In this document: one piece after another, positions 7,372 through 15,938 of the stretch
Layout: each line of letters begins with the position of its first letter
Position numbering within the stretch: the first letter of the stretch is position 1
Assembly (NCBI GenBank): GCA_900759105.1
Contig: CAAETY010000109.1
Location: 1 to 22,027 of the forward strand
Source of the DNA: Peptococcaceae bacterium
GTDB lineage: Bacteria > Bacillota > Peptococcia > Peptococcales > Peptococcaceae
Reading direction: 5' to 3'
DNA length: 22,027 nucleotides
Translations under genes and position numbers: made by a program
Notes under the pieces: generated by a model
The model's input: the letters and a program-made list of their open reading frames with translations, nothing else
What the model was told of the DNA's origin: nothing
The model's database searches: none

Positions 7372-8291
7372 GCGTAAATTTAGAAACCACCTTTGCCGGG
7401 GTTACCTTTAAAAATCCAGTTTCCACATGTTCCGGAACTTATGGGTTTGGTATTGAATATGGACGTTTTGTTCCGGTGGAACGCTTAGGCTCTATTACGA
7501 CAAAAGGTCTGTCTGCTTATCCTCAAAAAGGAAATGCAGGTGTGCGTATTACCGAAACTCCTTCGGGAATGCTTAATTGCATTGGCTTGGAAAATCCAGG
7601 AACCGATGTGTTTAAAAGAGATTACATTCCTCAGATGCGAGAACGTTTGGGAAATTGCAAAATTATTGCCAATATTTTTGGTGGAACACTGGATACATAT
7701 GCGGCCGCTTCTCGTGCGTTAAATGATGTAGATGAAGTTGTAATGTACGAAGTAAATATTTCTTGTCCAAATGTTCATGCTGGCGGTCTTGTATTTGGAA
7801 CGGATTGTGCAGCAGCTCAGGAAGTATGTCGTGCAGTAAAATCTGAAACAGATAAGCCGGTTATTATGAAGTTATCACCAAATGTAACCGACATCGTTTC
7901 GATTGCAAAAGCCTGCGAAGAAGCCGGTGCTGATGGCCTATCTCTGATTAATACTTTAATGGGGATGAGCATTGATGTTAATAAGCAAAAGCCGGTGTTG
8001 GGCAATGTAACCGGTGGATTAAGTGGTGCGGCCATTCGTCCGGTAGGGGTTCGTATGGTGTATCAAGTGGCGCAAGCTGTGTCTATTCCAATTCTTGGGA
8101 TGGGTGGTATTTGCAATTGGCGCGATGCTGTTGAATATATGCTTGCCGGTGCTCAAATGGTTTCTGTTGGAGCTGCTAACTTTGCAAATCCAATGGCGCC
8201 ATTGGAAGTACTTGAAGGTATTGAAAAATACTGCGAAGAAAAGGGTATTGAAGATATTAACGATATTGTAGGGAAGGCGTGGAAAGAATAA
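7368..8291 (+). CDS. pyrD: Dihydroorotate dehydrogenase B (NAD+), catalytic subunit
   Basis: This FMN enzyme oxidises dihydroorotate to orotate and is class 1B, partnered by PyrK. The 307 residues form a TIM barrel. Recognisable parts are TTKGL (K46), GMLNCIGLENPG (68-79), the catalytic cysteine C133 in NISCPN, IMKLSPN (K168), INTLMGM and GGLSGAAIRP near the phosphate site. Cys rather than Ser as catalytic base places it in class 1, not the membrane quinone-linked class 2. The ribosome site GAGGAGG (7351-7357) lies in the end of pyrK. Its TAA stop shares one base with the pyrF ATG (TAATG). Confidence 0.96.
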   Translation: MSVNLETTFAGVTFKNPVSTCSGTYGFGIEYGRFVPVERLGSITTKGLSAYPQKGNAGVRITETPSGMLNCIGLENPGTDVFKRDYIPQMRERLGNCKIIANIFGGTLDTYAAASRALNDVDEVVMYEVNISCPNVHAGGLVFGTDCAAAQEVCRAVKSETDKPVIMKLSPNVTDIVSIAKACEEAGADGLSLINTLMGMSIDVNKQKPVLGNVTGGLSGAAIRPVGVRMVYQVAQAVSIPILGMGGICNWRDAVEYMLAGAQMVSVGAANFANPMAPLEVLEGIEKYCEEKGIEDINDIVGKAWKE

Positions 8292-9016
8292 TGCCGACTA
8301 AAGAACAATTGATTATTGCTTTGGACTTTGCCCAAAGTGAAGATGCTATCGCTCTTGTAGATGCGATTGGTTCTGCTGCCAGCTACTATAAAGTTGGCTT
8401 GGAGCTTTTCTTAAATTCCAAAGGAAGCGTGATTGAAGCGCTAAAAGAGAGAGAAAAAAAAATATTCCTGGATTTGAAATTCCATGATATCCCAAACACT
8501 GTTGCACAAGCTTGCCGTTGGGCTGCGGGCTTAGGCGTGGATATGTTCAATGTGCATGCCGGAGGTGGCTATGAAATGATGCAGCGTGCACGTGAGGCAA
8601 CCGCAGAAGGTGCATTAAGTAAGGGATTGGATGTACCACAGCTGATTGCAGTTACTATTTTGACTAGCTTTGATGCAGATGGTATTGCACGTGTAGGATT
8701 TAGTGGCAGTGTTGAAGAAAATGTTAAACGTTTGGCTGCACTTACCGATGAAGCCGGATTAAACGGTGTGGTATGTTCCTCTAAGGAAGTGTCATTAATT
8801 CGAGAAGCGGTAGTGCGTCCAGACTTTTTGACGGTCTGCCCTGGCGTGCGTCCAGAATGGGCACAAAAGGGTGATCAAAAACGCATCTTGACACCGGCGC
8901 AAGCTATGGCACAAGGTGTAAATCATATTGTAGTGGGGCGTCCGATTACTCAGGCGGCAGACCCAGTGGAAGCAACAAAGAAGATTTTAGCGGAAATGTC
9001 AGTAATGGAGGATTAA
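8291..9016 (+). CDS. pyrF: Orotidine 5'-phosphate decarboxylase
   Basis: The enzyme decarboxylates OMP to UMP, the final step of the pathway. The 241 residues show the catalytic set FLDLKFHDIPNT with D61, K63 and D66, the N-terminal ALD (D12), K34 in YYKVGLE, and the phosphate-binding end GVRPEW...HIVVGRPI. The ATG at 8291 is preferred: MPTKEQLIIALD is the usual family N-terminus and the codon overlaps the pyrD stop as TAATG. An in-frame GTG at 8279 would add four residues and has no better ribosome site. Translation is probably coupled to pyrD, since only a weak GGAAAG lies close to the start. Confidence 0.95.
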   Translation: MPTKEQLIIALDFAQSEDAIALVDAIGSAASYYKVGLELFLNSKGSVIEALKEREKKIFLDLKFHDIPNTVAQACRWAAGLGVDMFNVHAGGGYEMMQRAREATAEGALSKGLDVPQLIAVTILTSFDADGIARVGFSGSVEENVKRLAALTDEAGLNGVVCSSKEVSLIREAVVRPDFLTVCPGVRPEWAQKGDQKRILTPAQAMAQGVNHIVVGRPITQAADPVEATKKILAEMSVMED

Positions 9017-9019
9017 CTA

Positions 9020-9604
9020 ATGGCAATGACAAATGAAGAATTAATGCAGATTTTAACTGAAACCGGTGCTTATCAAAGTGGTCATTTTAAGCTGAGTTCC
9101 GGCTTGCATAGTGGCAATTATATTCAATGCTCTCAACTTTTGAAATTCCCTCGCATCGCTGAAAAAGTATGCGCTGAAATCGGTGATTTGTTCAAAGACG
9201 AAAACATTGAAATGGTCGTTGGGCCAGCAATTGGTGGTATTTTGGTTGCATATGAAGTAGGGCGTGCGTTGAATGTACCGGCTATTTTTGCGGAACGTGA
9301 AAATGGTGTAATGACTTTACGTCGTGGTTTTCATGTTGAACCAGGAACCCGTTGCTTAGTAACTGAAGACGTATTGACGACCGGTGGTTCTGCTCAAGAA
9401 GTGGTTGAATTATTGCAATCTAAGGGTGCAGAAGTCGTTGCAGCAACCTCTATTATTGACCGTACACCTGGTAATACCATTAAACTTAAGGTGCCATTCA
9501 AATCCTTGATTCAATTGAGTTTCCCAACCCATAATCCGGAAGAATGTCCAATGTGTAAGGAAGGTATGCCTATTCAAAAACCTGGTAGCCGTCCTGGAAT
9601 CTAA
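9020..9604 (+). CDS. pyrE: Orotate phosphoribosyltransferase
   Basis: PyrE attaches orotate to PRPP to make OMP. The 194 residues include an N-terminal hood FKLSSGLHSGNYIQC (23-37), the flexible loop LRRGFHVEPG, and the PRPP signature VTEDVLTTGGS (114-124). The C-terminus ends in a Cys-x2-Cys segment, ECPMCKEG, followed by a basic PGSRPG tail. With only two cysteines this does not prove a metal site. The ribosome site GGAGGA overlaps the end of pyrF, with 3 nt between stop and start. No terminator follows; the next gene starts 27 nt later. Confidence 0.95.
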   Translation: MAMTNEELMQILTETGAYQSGHFKLSSGLHSGNYIQCSQLLKFPRIAEKVCAEIGDLFKDENIEMVVGPAIGGILVAYEVGRALNVPAIFAERENGVMTLRRGFHVEPGTRCLVTEDVLTTGGSAQEVVELLQSKGAEVVAATSIIDRTPGNTIKLKVPFKSLIQLSFPTHNPEECPMCKEGMPIQKPGSRPGI

Positions 9605-9631
9605 TCGGTAGTTATTGAACGGATGTGAACA

Positions 9632-11455
9632 ATGGCAAAATTAGTTGGAAAGATCGATGGCTTAAGTCGTCGCCAATGCAACGATTTACAGGCTCTTTCC
9701 GAATTGGGGACGACTCGTGGCGAAATCGTTAGTGACGAATTGGCACAGGCGATGCTTGCCATCAGTTGTGAAATAAATAGAGAAGTTGCGGTTTTTATCG
9801 ATCGTAACGGACAGGTGCTTTTGATATCCGTTGGACGTGTAGATCAAGCACCGGTGTTTGATCTTAAAAGGAAACGCTGGCAGTTGGGCTATGCTGGGGT
9901 GCGATGTGTGCACACGCACCCTAGTGGTGTAGCGAAGCTATCGGATGCTGATTTGAGTGCAATGCAAAATCTGCACTATGATTGCATGGTGGCTCTTGCG
10001 GAACAAAAAGGGGTAGTTTGTGTAGCGGTCGCAATGCTTGCACCGGTGGAACAATCTTTGAGTCATGCAGAAATCTTACTGGACGAAAACTTATCATGGG
10101 ATGAGTTCATTTCTTTGCCGGTGTATGAGCAACTCTTAGAATTTGAGTCAGAGTTGCAACGTCAAATGACAACGGCAACTTCAAGTGAAAAAGAACGCGC
10201 AATCTTGATTCTACAACCGGAACAATGCGCGCAGCAGACAGCGGATATTGCTGAGGAAGAACTTAGAGAATTAGCTGATACTGCTGGGCTTGAAGTGGCG
10301 CAAGTTGTTGTTCAAGTGATGAAGGGAAATCAGCACAAAATTGGTAGTGGGAAGCTGGAAGAAATTGCAATGCTTGTTCAAAATGAAGCTGCAGATGTGG
10401 TTGTTTTCGACCAAGCTCTGACCCCTTCTTATAATCAAATGCTTAGCGATCGACTTGGCGTAAAAGTAATCGATAAGACAGTGCTTATTTTGGATATTTT
10501 TGCACAACGCGCACGAAGCCGTGAAGGGAAGTTACAGGTTGAATTAGCACAGCTTAATTATCTTTTGCCTCGCCTTACTGGGATGGGGACAGCACTTTCT
10601 CGTCTTGGGGGTGGCGTTGGTACCAGAGGTCCGGGGGAAACTCAGCTTGAAACGGATCGCAGACATATCAGAAGACGCATTCATCATATTTCTCAAGAGC
10701 TTGAGAATGTCAAAACGAATCGTCAACTACAGCGTTCTGCGCGTATGAATCACCGCGGATTGCAGGTTGCATTGGTTGGCTATACTAACGCTGGCAAGAG
10801 TACATTGCTCAATTGTTTGACGGACGAAAATATTTATGCTGCCGACCAATTGTTTGCAACGTTGGATCCAACTACTCGACGGTTACAACTTGATAATGGA
10901 CATGAAATACTTATTAGCGATACAGTTGGCTTTATTCGAGATTTGCCAACACAGCTTTTAGATGCATTCAAAGCGACATTAGAAGAATTACAATATGCAG
11001 ATGTACTGCTTCATGTGGTTGATGTATCTAAAGAGGGCATCGATGAACGTATTCTTGTCGTAGAAGAAATTTTGATGTCATTGGAACTTCAAGAAAAAAC
11101 GCATATTTTGGTATGTAATAAAATCGATAATTGTGAAGAAATGCCAATTTTTTCGGCTGCTCTTCAATATCAGCACAAATGCTATATATCGTGTAAAACC
11201 GGCGAAGGCATTGAACAATTATTGGATGAATTAAAACGACTGGCAACTTCAGAGACAATCATATTGAATTTGCATCTTCCCTTCGATCAGTCGCAGGGGC
11301 AAAAATTAGCACTAGCGCATCAATATGGCCAGGTGCTTTCAGAACAATATGATGAAACTGGTGCTATAGTTGAAGTTCAACTATCAATGCCGGACGCAAA
11401 AAAATATTTTTGGGAGTTTCTCCCTGAAGAGTTAAAAAATGAAGTGAAGTGGTAA
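9632..11455 (+). CDS. hflX: Long-form GTPase HflX with N-terminal JAB/MPN-like domain
   Basis: HflX is a GTPase that binds the 50S subunit and can split stalled ribosomes. Residues from about 190 match the ordinary roughly 420-residue HflX: GTP-bdg_N region with KIGSGKLEE (236-244), GGGVGTRGPGETQLE (326-340), then G domain motifs GYTNAGKS (383-390), DTVGF (430-434), NKID (497-500) and SCKTGEG (520-526). The extra N-terminal 190 residues hold NREVAVFIDRNG and CVHTHPSGVAKLSDAD. E51, H94, H96, S104 and D107 reproduce the JAMM metalloprotease signature H-x-H-x7-S-x2-D with an upstream Glu. This looks like a JAB-domain fusion; whether it is catalytic is unknown. The ribosome site is weak. It follows pyrE directly and precedes a ynbB-like gene, the same hflX-ynbB order as in Bacillus subtilis. 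Confidence 0.93.
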   Translation: MAKLVGKIDGLSRRQCNDLQALSELGTTRGEIVSDELAQAMLAISCEINREVAVFIDRNGQVLLISVGRVDQAPVFDLKRKRWQLGYAGVRCVHTHPSGVAKLSDADLSAMQNLHYDCMVALAEQKGVVCVAVAMLAPVEQSLSHAEILLDENLSWDEFISLPVYEQLLEFESELQRQMTTATSSEKERAILILQPEQCAQQTADIAEEELRELADTAGLEVAQVVVQVMKGNQHKIGSGKLEEIAMLVQNEAADVVVFDQALTPSYNQMLSDRLGVKVIDKTVLILDIFAQRARSREGKLQVELAQLNYLLPRLTGMGTALSRLGGGVGTRGPGETQLETDRRHIRRRIHHISQELENVKTNRQLQRSARMNHRGLQVALVGYTNAGKSTLLNCLTDENIYAADQLFATLDPTTRRLQLDNGHEILISDTVGFIRDLPTQLLDAFKATLEELQYADVLLHVVDVSKEGIDERILVVEEILMSLELQEKTHILVCNKIDNCEEMPIFSAALQYQHKCYISCKTGEGIEQLLDELKRLATSETIILNLHLPFDQSQGQKLALAHQYGQVLSEQYDETGAIVEVQLSMPDAKKYFWEFLPEELKNEVKW

Positions 11456-11462
11456 ATCGAAT

Positions 11463-12731
11463 ATGTCATATTTTATGAATCAATTAAAAACCTTTGCAAA
11501 TCTGAATGATGAAGACATGATATTGGTGGAAAAATGCTTGCAGGATATTGAACCTCAATGGGCTGCGATCACCGATATGACTCAAGCGAATCAGATTAAG
11601 GTTTTAAATGCTTTTCAAAAAAATCAGGTGGCAGATTTTCATCTGAACGGTTCTACTGGTTACGGTTATGGGGATACCGGTCGTGATGTGCTTGAACGCG
11701 TATGGGCAGATTTATTTTGTGCAGAAAAAGCGTTAGTGCGTTCAAATCTTGTAAGTGGGACCCATGCTTTGGCAACGGTTCTTTTCGGGATATTGCGTCC
11801 GGGGGATGAAGCAATTTCAATTAGTGGGCTTCCATACGATACGCTCCAAACCGTTATTGGTAAGGACGAGTGTGCACGTGGCTCTCTGCGAGAATTAGGT
11901 ATTACGCACAAAAGTGTTCCCTTGAAGGACAATGATTTTGATGAGGAAGCGATTAGAAACGCAGTGACCCCATCTACAAAAATGGTGCTTATTCAGCGTT
12001 CTCGTGGGTATGAATGGCGCGATAGCCTTTCTATTGAAAAAATAGAACGTGCATGCCAAATTGTAAAAAGTATCTCAAAAGAGATAATTATCTTTGTAGA
12101 CAATTGCTATGGAGAATTCGTAGAAGATCGCGAACCTCTTGAAGTAGGTGCAGATATAATCGCCGGTTCTTTGATTAAGAATCCGGGAGGTGGTTTAGCA
12201 CCGCGAGGAGGCTATATCGCTGGTAAAGCGGAACTGGTTGAAGCAAGCGGGGAAAGATTAACTGCTCCAGGTATTAGCGAAGATGTAAGTTCCTCGTTAG
12301 ACTTTAATCGTCCGGCGTTTCAAGGGCTCTTTATGGCCCCGTTGATTGTTGAACAAGCGCTAAAAGGTGCGGTATTCTCCGCTGCCTATTTAGAAGCAAA
12401 GGGGTATCGTGTATCTCCAACTGCTGTAGCACCACGTACTGATATCATTCAATGTATTGAATTCGGCGATCCGGATAAGCTTCGTAAGTTCTGTCAAGGC
12501 ATTCAGGCGGCGTCAGCTCTGGAAAGCTATGTTACGCCATATGATGATCAACTTCCAGGATATGATGATCCGGTTATTATGGCAGGCGGTACTTTTGTAC
12601 AAGGGTCTTCTATTGAATTAAGTATCGATGGACCTATGCGTGAACCGTATATTGGCTATATGCAAGGTGGTTTATCGATTTCTCATATCATTGCCTCAAT
12701 TTGTTTAGCAGCAAAGAAAATGGAGGGATAA
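11463..12731 (+). CDS. YnbB-like PLP-dependent enzyme (methionine gamma-lyase / 'aluminium resistance' family)
   Basis: The 422-residue protein belongs to the fold-type I PLP family often labelled aluminium resistance protein or methionine gamma-lyase family (Met_gamma_lyase, PF06838). Visible parts are the glycine-rich GSTGYGYGDTGRD (63-75), SGTHAL (98-103) for phosphate binding, the PLP-ring aspartate D213 in FVDNCYGEF, and the Schiff-base lysine K239 in GSLIKNPGGG. The true substrate is not established for most members, so a sulfur amino acid lyase activity is only a family-level guess. It starts 7 nt after hflX without a clear ribosome site, which suggests translational coupling. The pairing with hflX is conserved in other Firmicutes. 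Confidence 0.88.
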   Translation: MSYFMNQLKTFANLNDEDMILVEKCLQDIEPQWAAITDMTQANQIKVLNAFQKNQVADFHLNGSTGYGYGDTGRDVLERVWADLFCAEKALVRSNLVSGTHALATVLFGILRPGDEAISISGLPYDTLQTVIGKDECARGSLRELGITHKSVPLKDNDFDEEAIRNAVTPSTKMVLIQRSRGYEWRDSLSIEKIERACQIVKSISKEIIIFVDNCYGEFVEDREPLEVGADIIAGSLIKNPGGGLAPRGGYIAGKAELVEASGERLTAPGISEDVSSSLDFNRPAFQGLFMAPLIVEQALKGAVFSAAYLEAKGYRVSPTAVAPRTDIIQCIEFGDPDKLRKFCQGIQAASALESYVTPYDDQLPGYDDPVIMAGGTFVQGSSIELSIDGPMREPYIGYMQGGLSISHIIASICLAAKKMEG

Positions 12732-12732
12732 T

Positions 12733-13218
12733 ATGGATGTTTATGCATGGTTATTGGTTGCAGCAATGATTGCTGGCTTACTTGGGACATTTGTTCCGAT
12801 GGTGCCGGGCTTTTGGCTTATTTTTGGTAGTATGCTCATTTATGGGATTTTTGACCATTGGGTAGCGTATCCGATTTGGTTTACAGTAATTGTTGGTGTA
12901 TTGGCAATTGGTAGCTCTATCTTGGATTACTACGGAACCATGATGGGAGCAAAAAAATTTGGTGCTTCTAATTCTGCCTCTATTGGTACTACAGTTGGAA
13001 GCACTATCGGTGGTTTTGTTGGGCAGGTAAAAGGAAGCATTATCGGTGGCATATTAGGTGCCGTTGCTGCAGAATACAAGAATCACCGTTCTTTAAAAAG
13101 TGCGATGCGCGCTAGTGCTGGTTCATTGATTGGAACGGCTGTAGTATCTTTTATTCAATTTGTTGTCGCGCTTATCATTTGTATCATTACCTTTGTGTTG
13201 TTGTGGGGGGCTCAATAA
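12733..13218 (+). CDS. DUF456 family membrane protein
   Basis: This 161-residue hydrophobic protein has about three or four membrane segments: roughly residues 5-25, 28-60 (probably a re-entrant or double segment), a Gly/Ser-rich stretch 80-115 with GSTIGGFVG and IGGILGAVAAEY, and 135-158 near the C-terminus. The tyrosine/glycine-rich loop DYYGTMMGAKKFGAS and the glycine-zipper repeats are typical of DUF456. No function is established for the family. The ribosome site GGAGGG overlaps the end of the preceding gene, with a single base between stop and start, and its own stop overlaps the ddl start as TAATG. Confidence 0.85.
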   Translation: MDVYAWLLVAAMIAGLLGTFVPMVPGFWLIFGSMLIYGIFDHWVAYPIWFTVIVGVLAIGSSILDYYGTMMGAKKFGASNSASIGTTVGSTIGGFVGQVKGSIIGGILGAVAAEYKNHRSLKSAMRASAGSLIGTAVVSFIQFVVALIICIITFVLLWGAQ

Positions 13219-14318
13219 TGATTAGCAAGGAAACAAAGATTGGTGTCGTGTTTGGCGGTCCGTCTGGTGAATATGAAGTGTCATGTGTGTCTGCAAATAC
13301 AATCATTCAAACGCTGATTGAAAACGGCTACCAAAATGTTTTTCCGATTGGTGTTGCCAAAGACGGCAAATGGTATGGCCCAGTGGCATTGAATGATGTT
13401 AAATCTTTTGATGCTGCAGATTACGCCAATCACGAGCTAATCATGCCTCAGCGCCCGGGTGCGATGCTTTATGATGCTATTAGTTTTGAACCTGTATTGA
13501 GTATTGATGTTGTGTTCCCGATTATCCACGGCTCCTATGGGGAAGATGGTCATATCCAAGCTTTTTTGGAAATGTGCCGTATTCCTTTTGTTGGTGCGGG
13601 AATGAGTGGTTCCCTTGTTGGCATGGATAAAGTTTTAATGCGTGATATTTTAAAAGCGCATGATATTCCGCAGACTGCTTATGTGCCGGTACGTCGTTTT
13701 GACTTTGAAAGTCATAAAACAGCGGTAATTGAAGAGATTGAAGCAAAGTTGTCTTATCCAATGTTCGTAAAACCGGCCTGCTCTGGTTCAAGCGTTGGCA
13801 TTAGTAAGGTGCACAATCAGGAAGAGTTAGAAAAAGCATTGGCATTGGCGGGAAAATATGATAGCAAGCTTTTGGTTGAAAAAGGTGTAAATGCTAGAGA
13901 AATAGAAACTGCGGTACTTGGCAATTATGATGTTGCAATTGCAGCACCGGGTGAAATTATCACTGAAGGTGTGTTTTATGATTATGACTCTAAATATGTG
14001 TTAGACAATAGTGTGACACAGGTTCCGGCAGACCTTTCGGAAGAAACGGTGCAAGAATTAAATCGTATTGCAAAAGAAGTTTATAAAATATTAGACTTGC
14101 GTGGAATGTGCCGCGCAGATTTCTTTATTGATAAGGATAATGGAAATATTTTGGTCAATGAAGTCAATACATTGCCGGGATTTACTGATATTAGCATGTA
14201 TGCAAAAATGTGGAAGACTTCAGGGAAATCTTTAATTGAAGTTATTGAACGATTGATTGAGTTGGCATATGCTCATCATGATGATGTTCTAAGAAATTAC
14301 ACGGTGTTCGGAGGTTAA
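13218..14318 (+). CDS. ddl: D-alanine--D-alanine ligase
   Basis: Ddl is an ATP-grasp enzyme that makes the D-Ala-D-Ala dipeptide for peptidoglycan. The 366 residues show GGPSGEYEVS (13-22), HGSYGEDG (104-111), VGMDKVLMRD, the ATP-binding lysine K185 in FVKPACSGSSVG, FYDYDSKY (253-260), R299 in MCRADFF and the metal ligands E315 and N317 in NEVNTLPG. The tyrosine in FYDYDSKY indicates D-Ala rather than D-lactate as second substrate. The start at 13218 is preferred: it follows a G-rich site (13205-13210) and gives the family N-terminus. An upstream in-frame ATG at 13179 lies inside the previous gene and would add 13 residues. Confidence 0.95.
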   Translation: MISKETKIGVVFGGPSGEYEVSCVSANTIIQTLIENGYQNVFPIGVAKDGKWYGPVALNDVKSFDAADYANHELIMPQRPGAMLYDAISFEPVLSIDVVFPIIHGSYGEDGHIQAFLEMCRIPFVGAGMSGSLVGMDKVLMRDILKAHDIPQTAYVPVRRFDFESHKTAVIEEIEAKLSYPMFVKPACSGSSVGISKVHNQEELEKALALAGKYDSKLLVEKGVNAREIETAVLGNYDVAIAAPGEIITEGVFYDYDSKYVLDNSVTQVPADLSEETVQELNRIAKEVYKILDLRGMCRADFFIDKDNGNILVNEVNTLPGFTDISMYAKMWKTSGKSLIEVIERLIELAYAHHDDVLRNYTVFGG

Positions 14319-14319
14319 A

Positions 14320-15438
14320 ATGGCGGGTAAATCTAAAAAACAACAAATTGTTCCGAATGAAGATAAAAACGAAGCACTTCAACATGCTCTGAAGGCGATG
14401 GAACAACAATTTGGTGCAGGTACCATCATGCGCTTAGGCGACCAAACCAAGTTGGAAATTGAAAGCATCTCCACCGGATCGATTGCGTTAGATAATGCAC
14501 TGGGGATTGGCGGTTTGCCAAAAGGTCGTATTATTGAAATCTATGGGCCGGAATCCTCCGGTAAAACGACAGTGGCATTACATTGTGTTGCTGAAGCGCA
14601 AAAACGCGGTGGCGTAGCTGCTTTTATCGATGCAGAGCATGCATTGGATCCTGCTTATGCTAAGAATATAGGTGTAGATACGGATAATCTCCTGATAAGT
14701 CAGCCTGACAATGGAGAACAAGCTTTAGAAGTATGTGACGCTTTGGTGAGAAGCGGTGCTGTGGACATTATTGTTGTAGACTCGGTGGCCGCATTGACTC
14801 CGCGTGCAGAAATTGAAGGTGAAATGGGGGATACCCACGTAGGCCTTTTGGCGCGCTTGATGAGTCAGGCACTTCGTAAACTTACAGCTAATATTGGGCG
14901 TACCAATACTATCGTTATTTTCATTAACCAAATTCGTGAAAAAATCGGCGTGATGTATGGTAATCCGGAAACCACCACCGGTGGACGTGCGCTAAAGTTT
15001 TATTCTAGTGTGCGTTTGGAGATTCGCCGTGGTGAAGCCATCAAAAAAGGCAACGACATTGTCGGCAATCGTACCAAAGTTAAGGTTGTAAAGAACAAAG
15101 TGGCACCACCGTTCAAAACGGTTGAATTTGATATTCTTTATGGTGAAGGGATTTCGAACGAAAGTTCTTTGATTGACATTGCATCTGAAATGGGAATTTT
15201 AGAAAAGAGTGGCTCATGGTACTCCTATAAGGGTGAAAGATTGGGGCAAGGGCGTGACAATATTCGTGCCTGTCTCAAAGAAAATCCAGAGATGGCACAA
15301 GAAATTGATGAACGTGTTCGTGCGGCAATTGCTGGAGAAGCGGTGCAAGAAGAAAAAGAAGAAGAAATTCTGCAAGAAAATATGAACGATTTACTTAATG
15401 ATGATTTCTTGGCAGATGTTGACTTGGATGAGCTTTAA
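14320..15438 (+). CDS. recA: Recombinase A
   Basis: RecA forms filaments on single-stranded DNA, promotes strand exchange and triggers LexA self-cleavage. The 372-residue protein is full length. It has the Walker A GPESSGKT (76-83), DAEHALDP (104-111), the Walker B region IIVVDSVAAL, the L1 loop EIEGEMGD, the L2 region NPETTTGGRALKFY, and a C-terminal tail rich in Glu/Asp as usual. The ribosome site CGGAGG (14309-14314) overlaps the end of ddl and sits 5 nt before the ATG. Only one base separates ddl and recA, and no promoter or LexA-type box is apparent just upstream, so expression may depend on the long upstream transcript. recX overlaps the stop. Confidence 0.98.
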   Translation: MAGKSKKQQIVPNEDKNEALQHALKAMEQQFGAGTIMRLGDQTKLEIESISTGSIALDNALGIGGLPKGRIIEIYGPESSGKTTVALHCVAEAQKRGGVAAFIDAEHALDPAYAKNIGVDTDNLLISQPDNGEQALEVCDALVRSGAVDIIVVDSVAALTPRAEIEGEMGDTHVGLLARLMSQALRKLTANIGRTNTIVIFINQIREKIGVMYGNPETTTGGRALKFYSSVRLEIRRGEAIKKGNDIVGNRTKVKVVKNKVAPPFKTVEFDILYGEGISNESSLIDIASEMGILEKSGSWYSYKGERLGQGRDNIRACLKENPEMAQEIDERVRAAIAGEAVQEEKEEEILQENMNDLLNDDFLADVDLDEL

Positions 15439-15866
15439 TGCAAGAAAGAAATAAGCAGCAGGCATTGCGATATTTGACGGTACGAATGCGGTCAGAAAAG
15501 GAAATGCGAGATTATATGCTAAAGAAGCATGTGACAACGGACGAGATAGATGAAATTATCGACTATCTATATCATTATCAATACTTGGATGATGAACAGT
15601 TTGCGCGTGCTTTTGTACGAGATAAATTGCATTTTCATCCTTGTGGACGTCATAAGCTTATATTTGCACTTAAAGAAAAAGGTCTTGATGCATTTATTAT
15701 AGAAGACGTTTTGGAAGAACTGTTTCCGATGGAAAAAGAATGGGAATTTGTTACCAAGGAATTTGACAAGTGTCAACAAAAAGGAAAAAATTATCAGCAA
15801 ACCATGCGTTATTTGTATGGGAAAGGCTATAGCTCCGATCTCCTATCGCGCTTGGAAAGATACTAA
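15438..15866 (+). CDS. recX: Regulatory protein RecX
   Basis: RecX binds RecA filaments and limits their activity. The 142-residue protein is all-helical with RecX repeats. The diagnostic segments are ALRYLTVRMRSEKEMRDYM near the N-terminus, YLYHYQYLDDEQFARAFVRD in the middle, and ALKEKGLDAFIIEDVLEE followed by a third repeat ending GKGYSSDLLSRLERY. The start ATG shares its first base with the recA stop (TAATG), and no strong ribosome site is present, so its synthesis is probably coupled to recA. It is the last gene of the pyrB-recX run. Confidence 0.93.
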   Translation: MQERNKQQALRYLTVRMRSEKEMRDYMLKKHVTTDEIDEIIDYLYHYQYLDDEQFARAFVRDKLHFHPCGRHKLIFALKEKGLDAFIIEDVLEELFPMEKEWEFVTKEFDKCQQKGKNYQQTMRYLYGKGYSSDLLSRLERY

Positions 15867-15903
15867 TTTGTTAGGCTGAAAACGCTATATATAGGGAAAA
15901 ACC

Positions 15904-15932
15904 TTGACACTAATTGCTATTCAGCGTAAAAT
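15904..15932 (+). promoter_or_regulatory. Strong sigma-A-type promoter after recX
   Basis: A perfect TTGACA (15904-15909) and TAAAAT (15927-15932) are separated by 17 nt, the ideal spacing. This is among the best promoter matches in the window. The next coding start is rny at 16128, but an intrinsic terminator at 16038-16068 lies between. Confidence 0.75.
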
Positions 15933-15938
15933 AAATTA

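Noticed and set aside
9605..9631. Two GAAC motifs before hflX, checked as a LexA-type operator
   Set aside because: They are in direct, not inverted, orientation and do not form the CGAAC-N4-GTTCG dyad.
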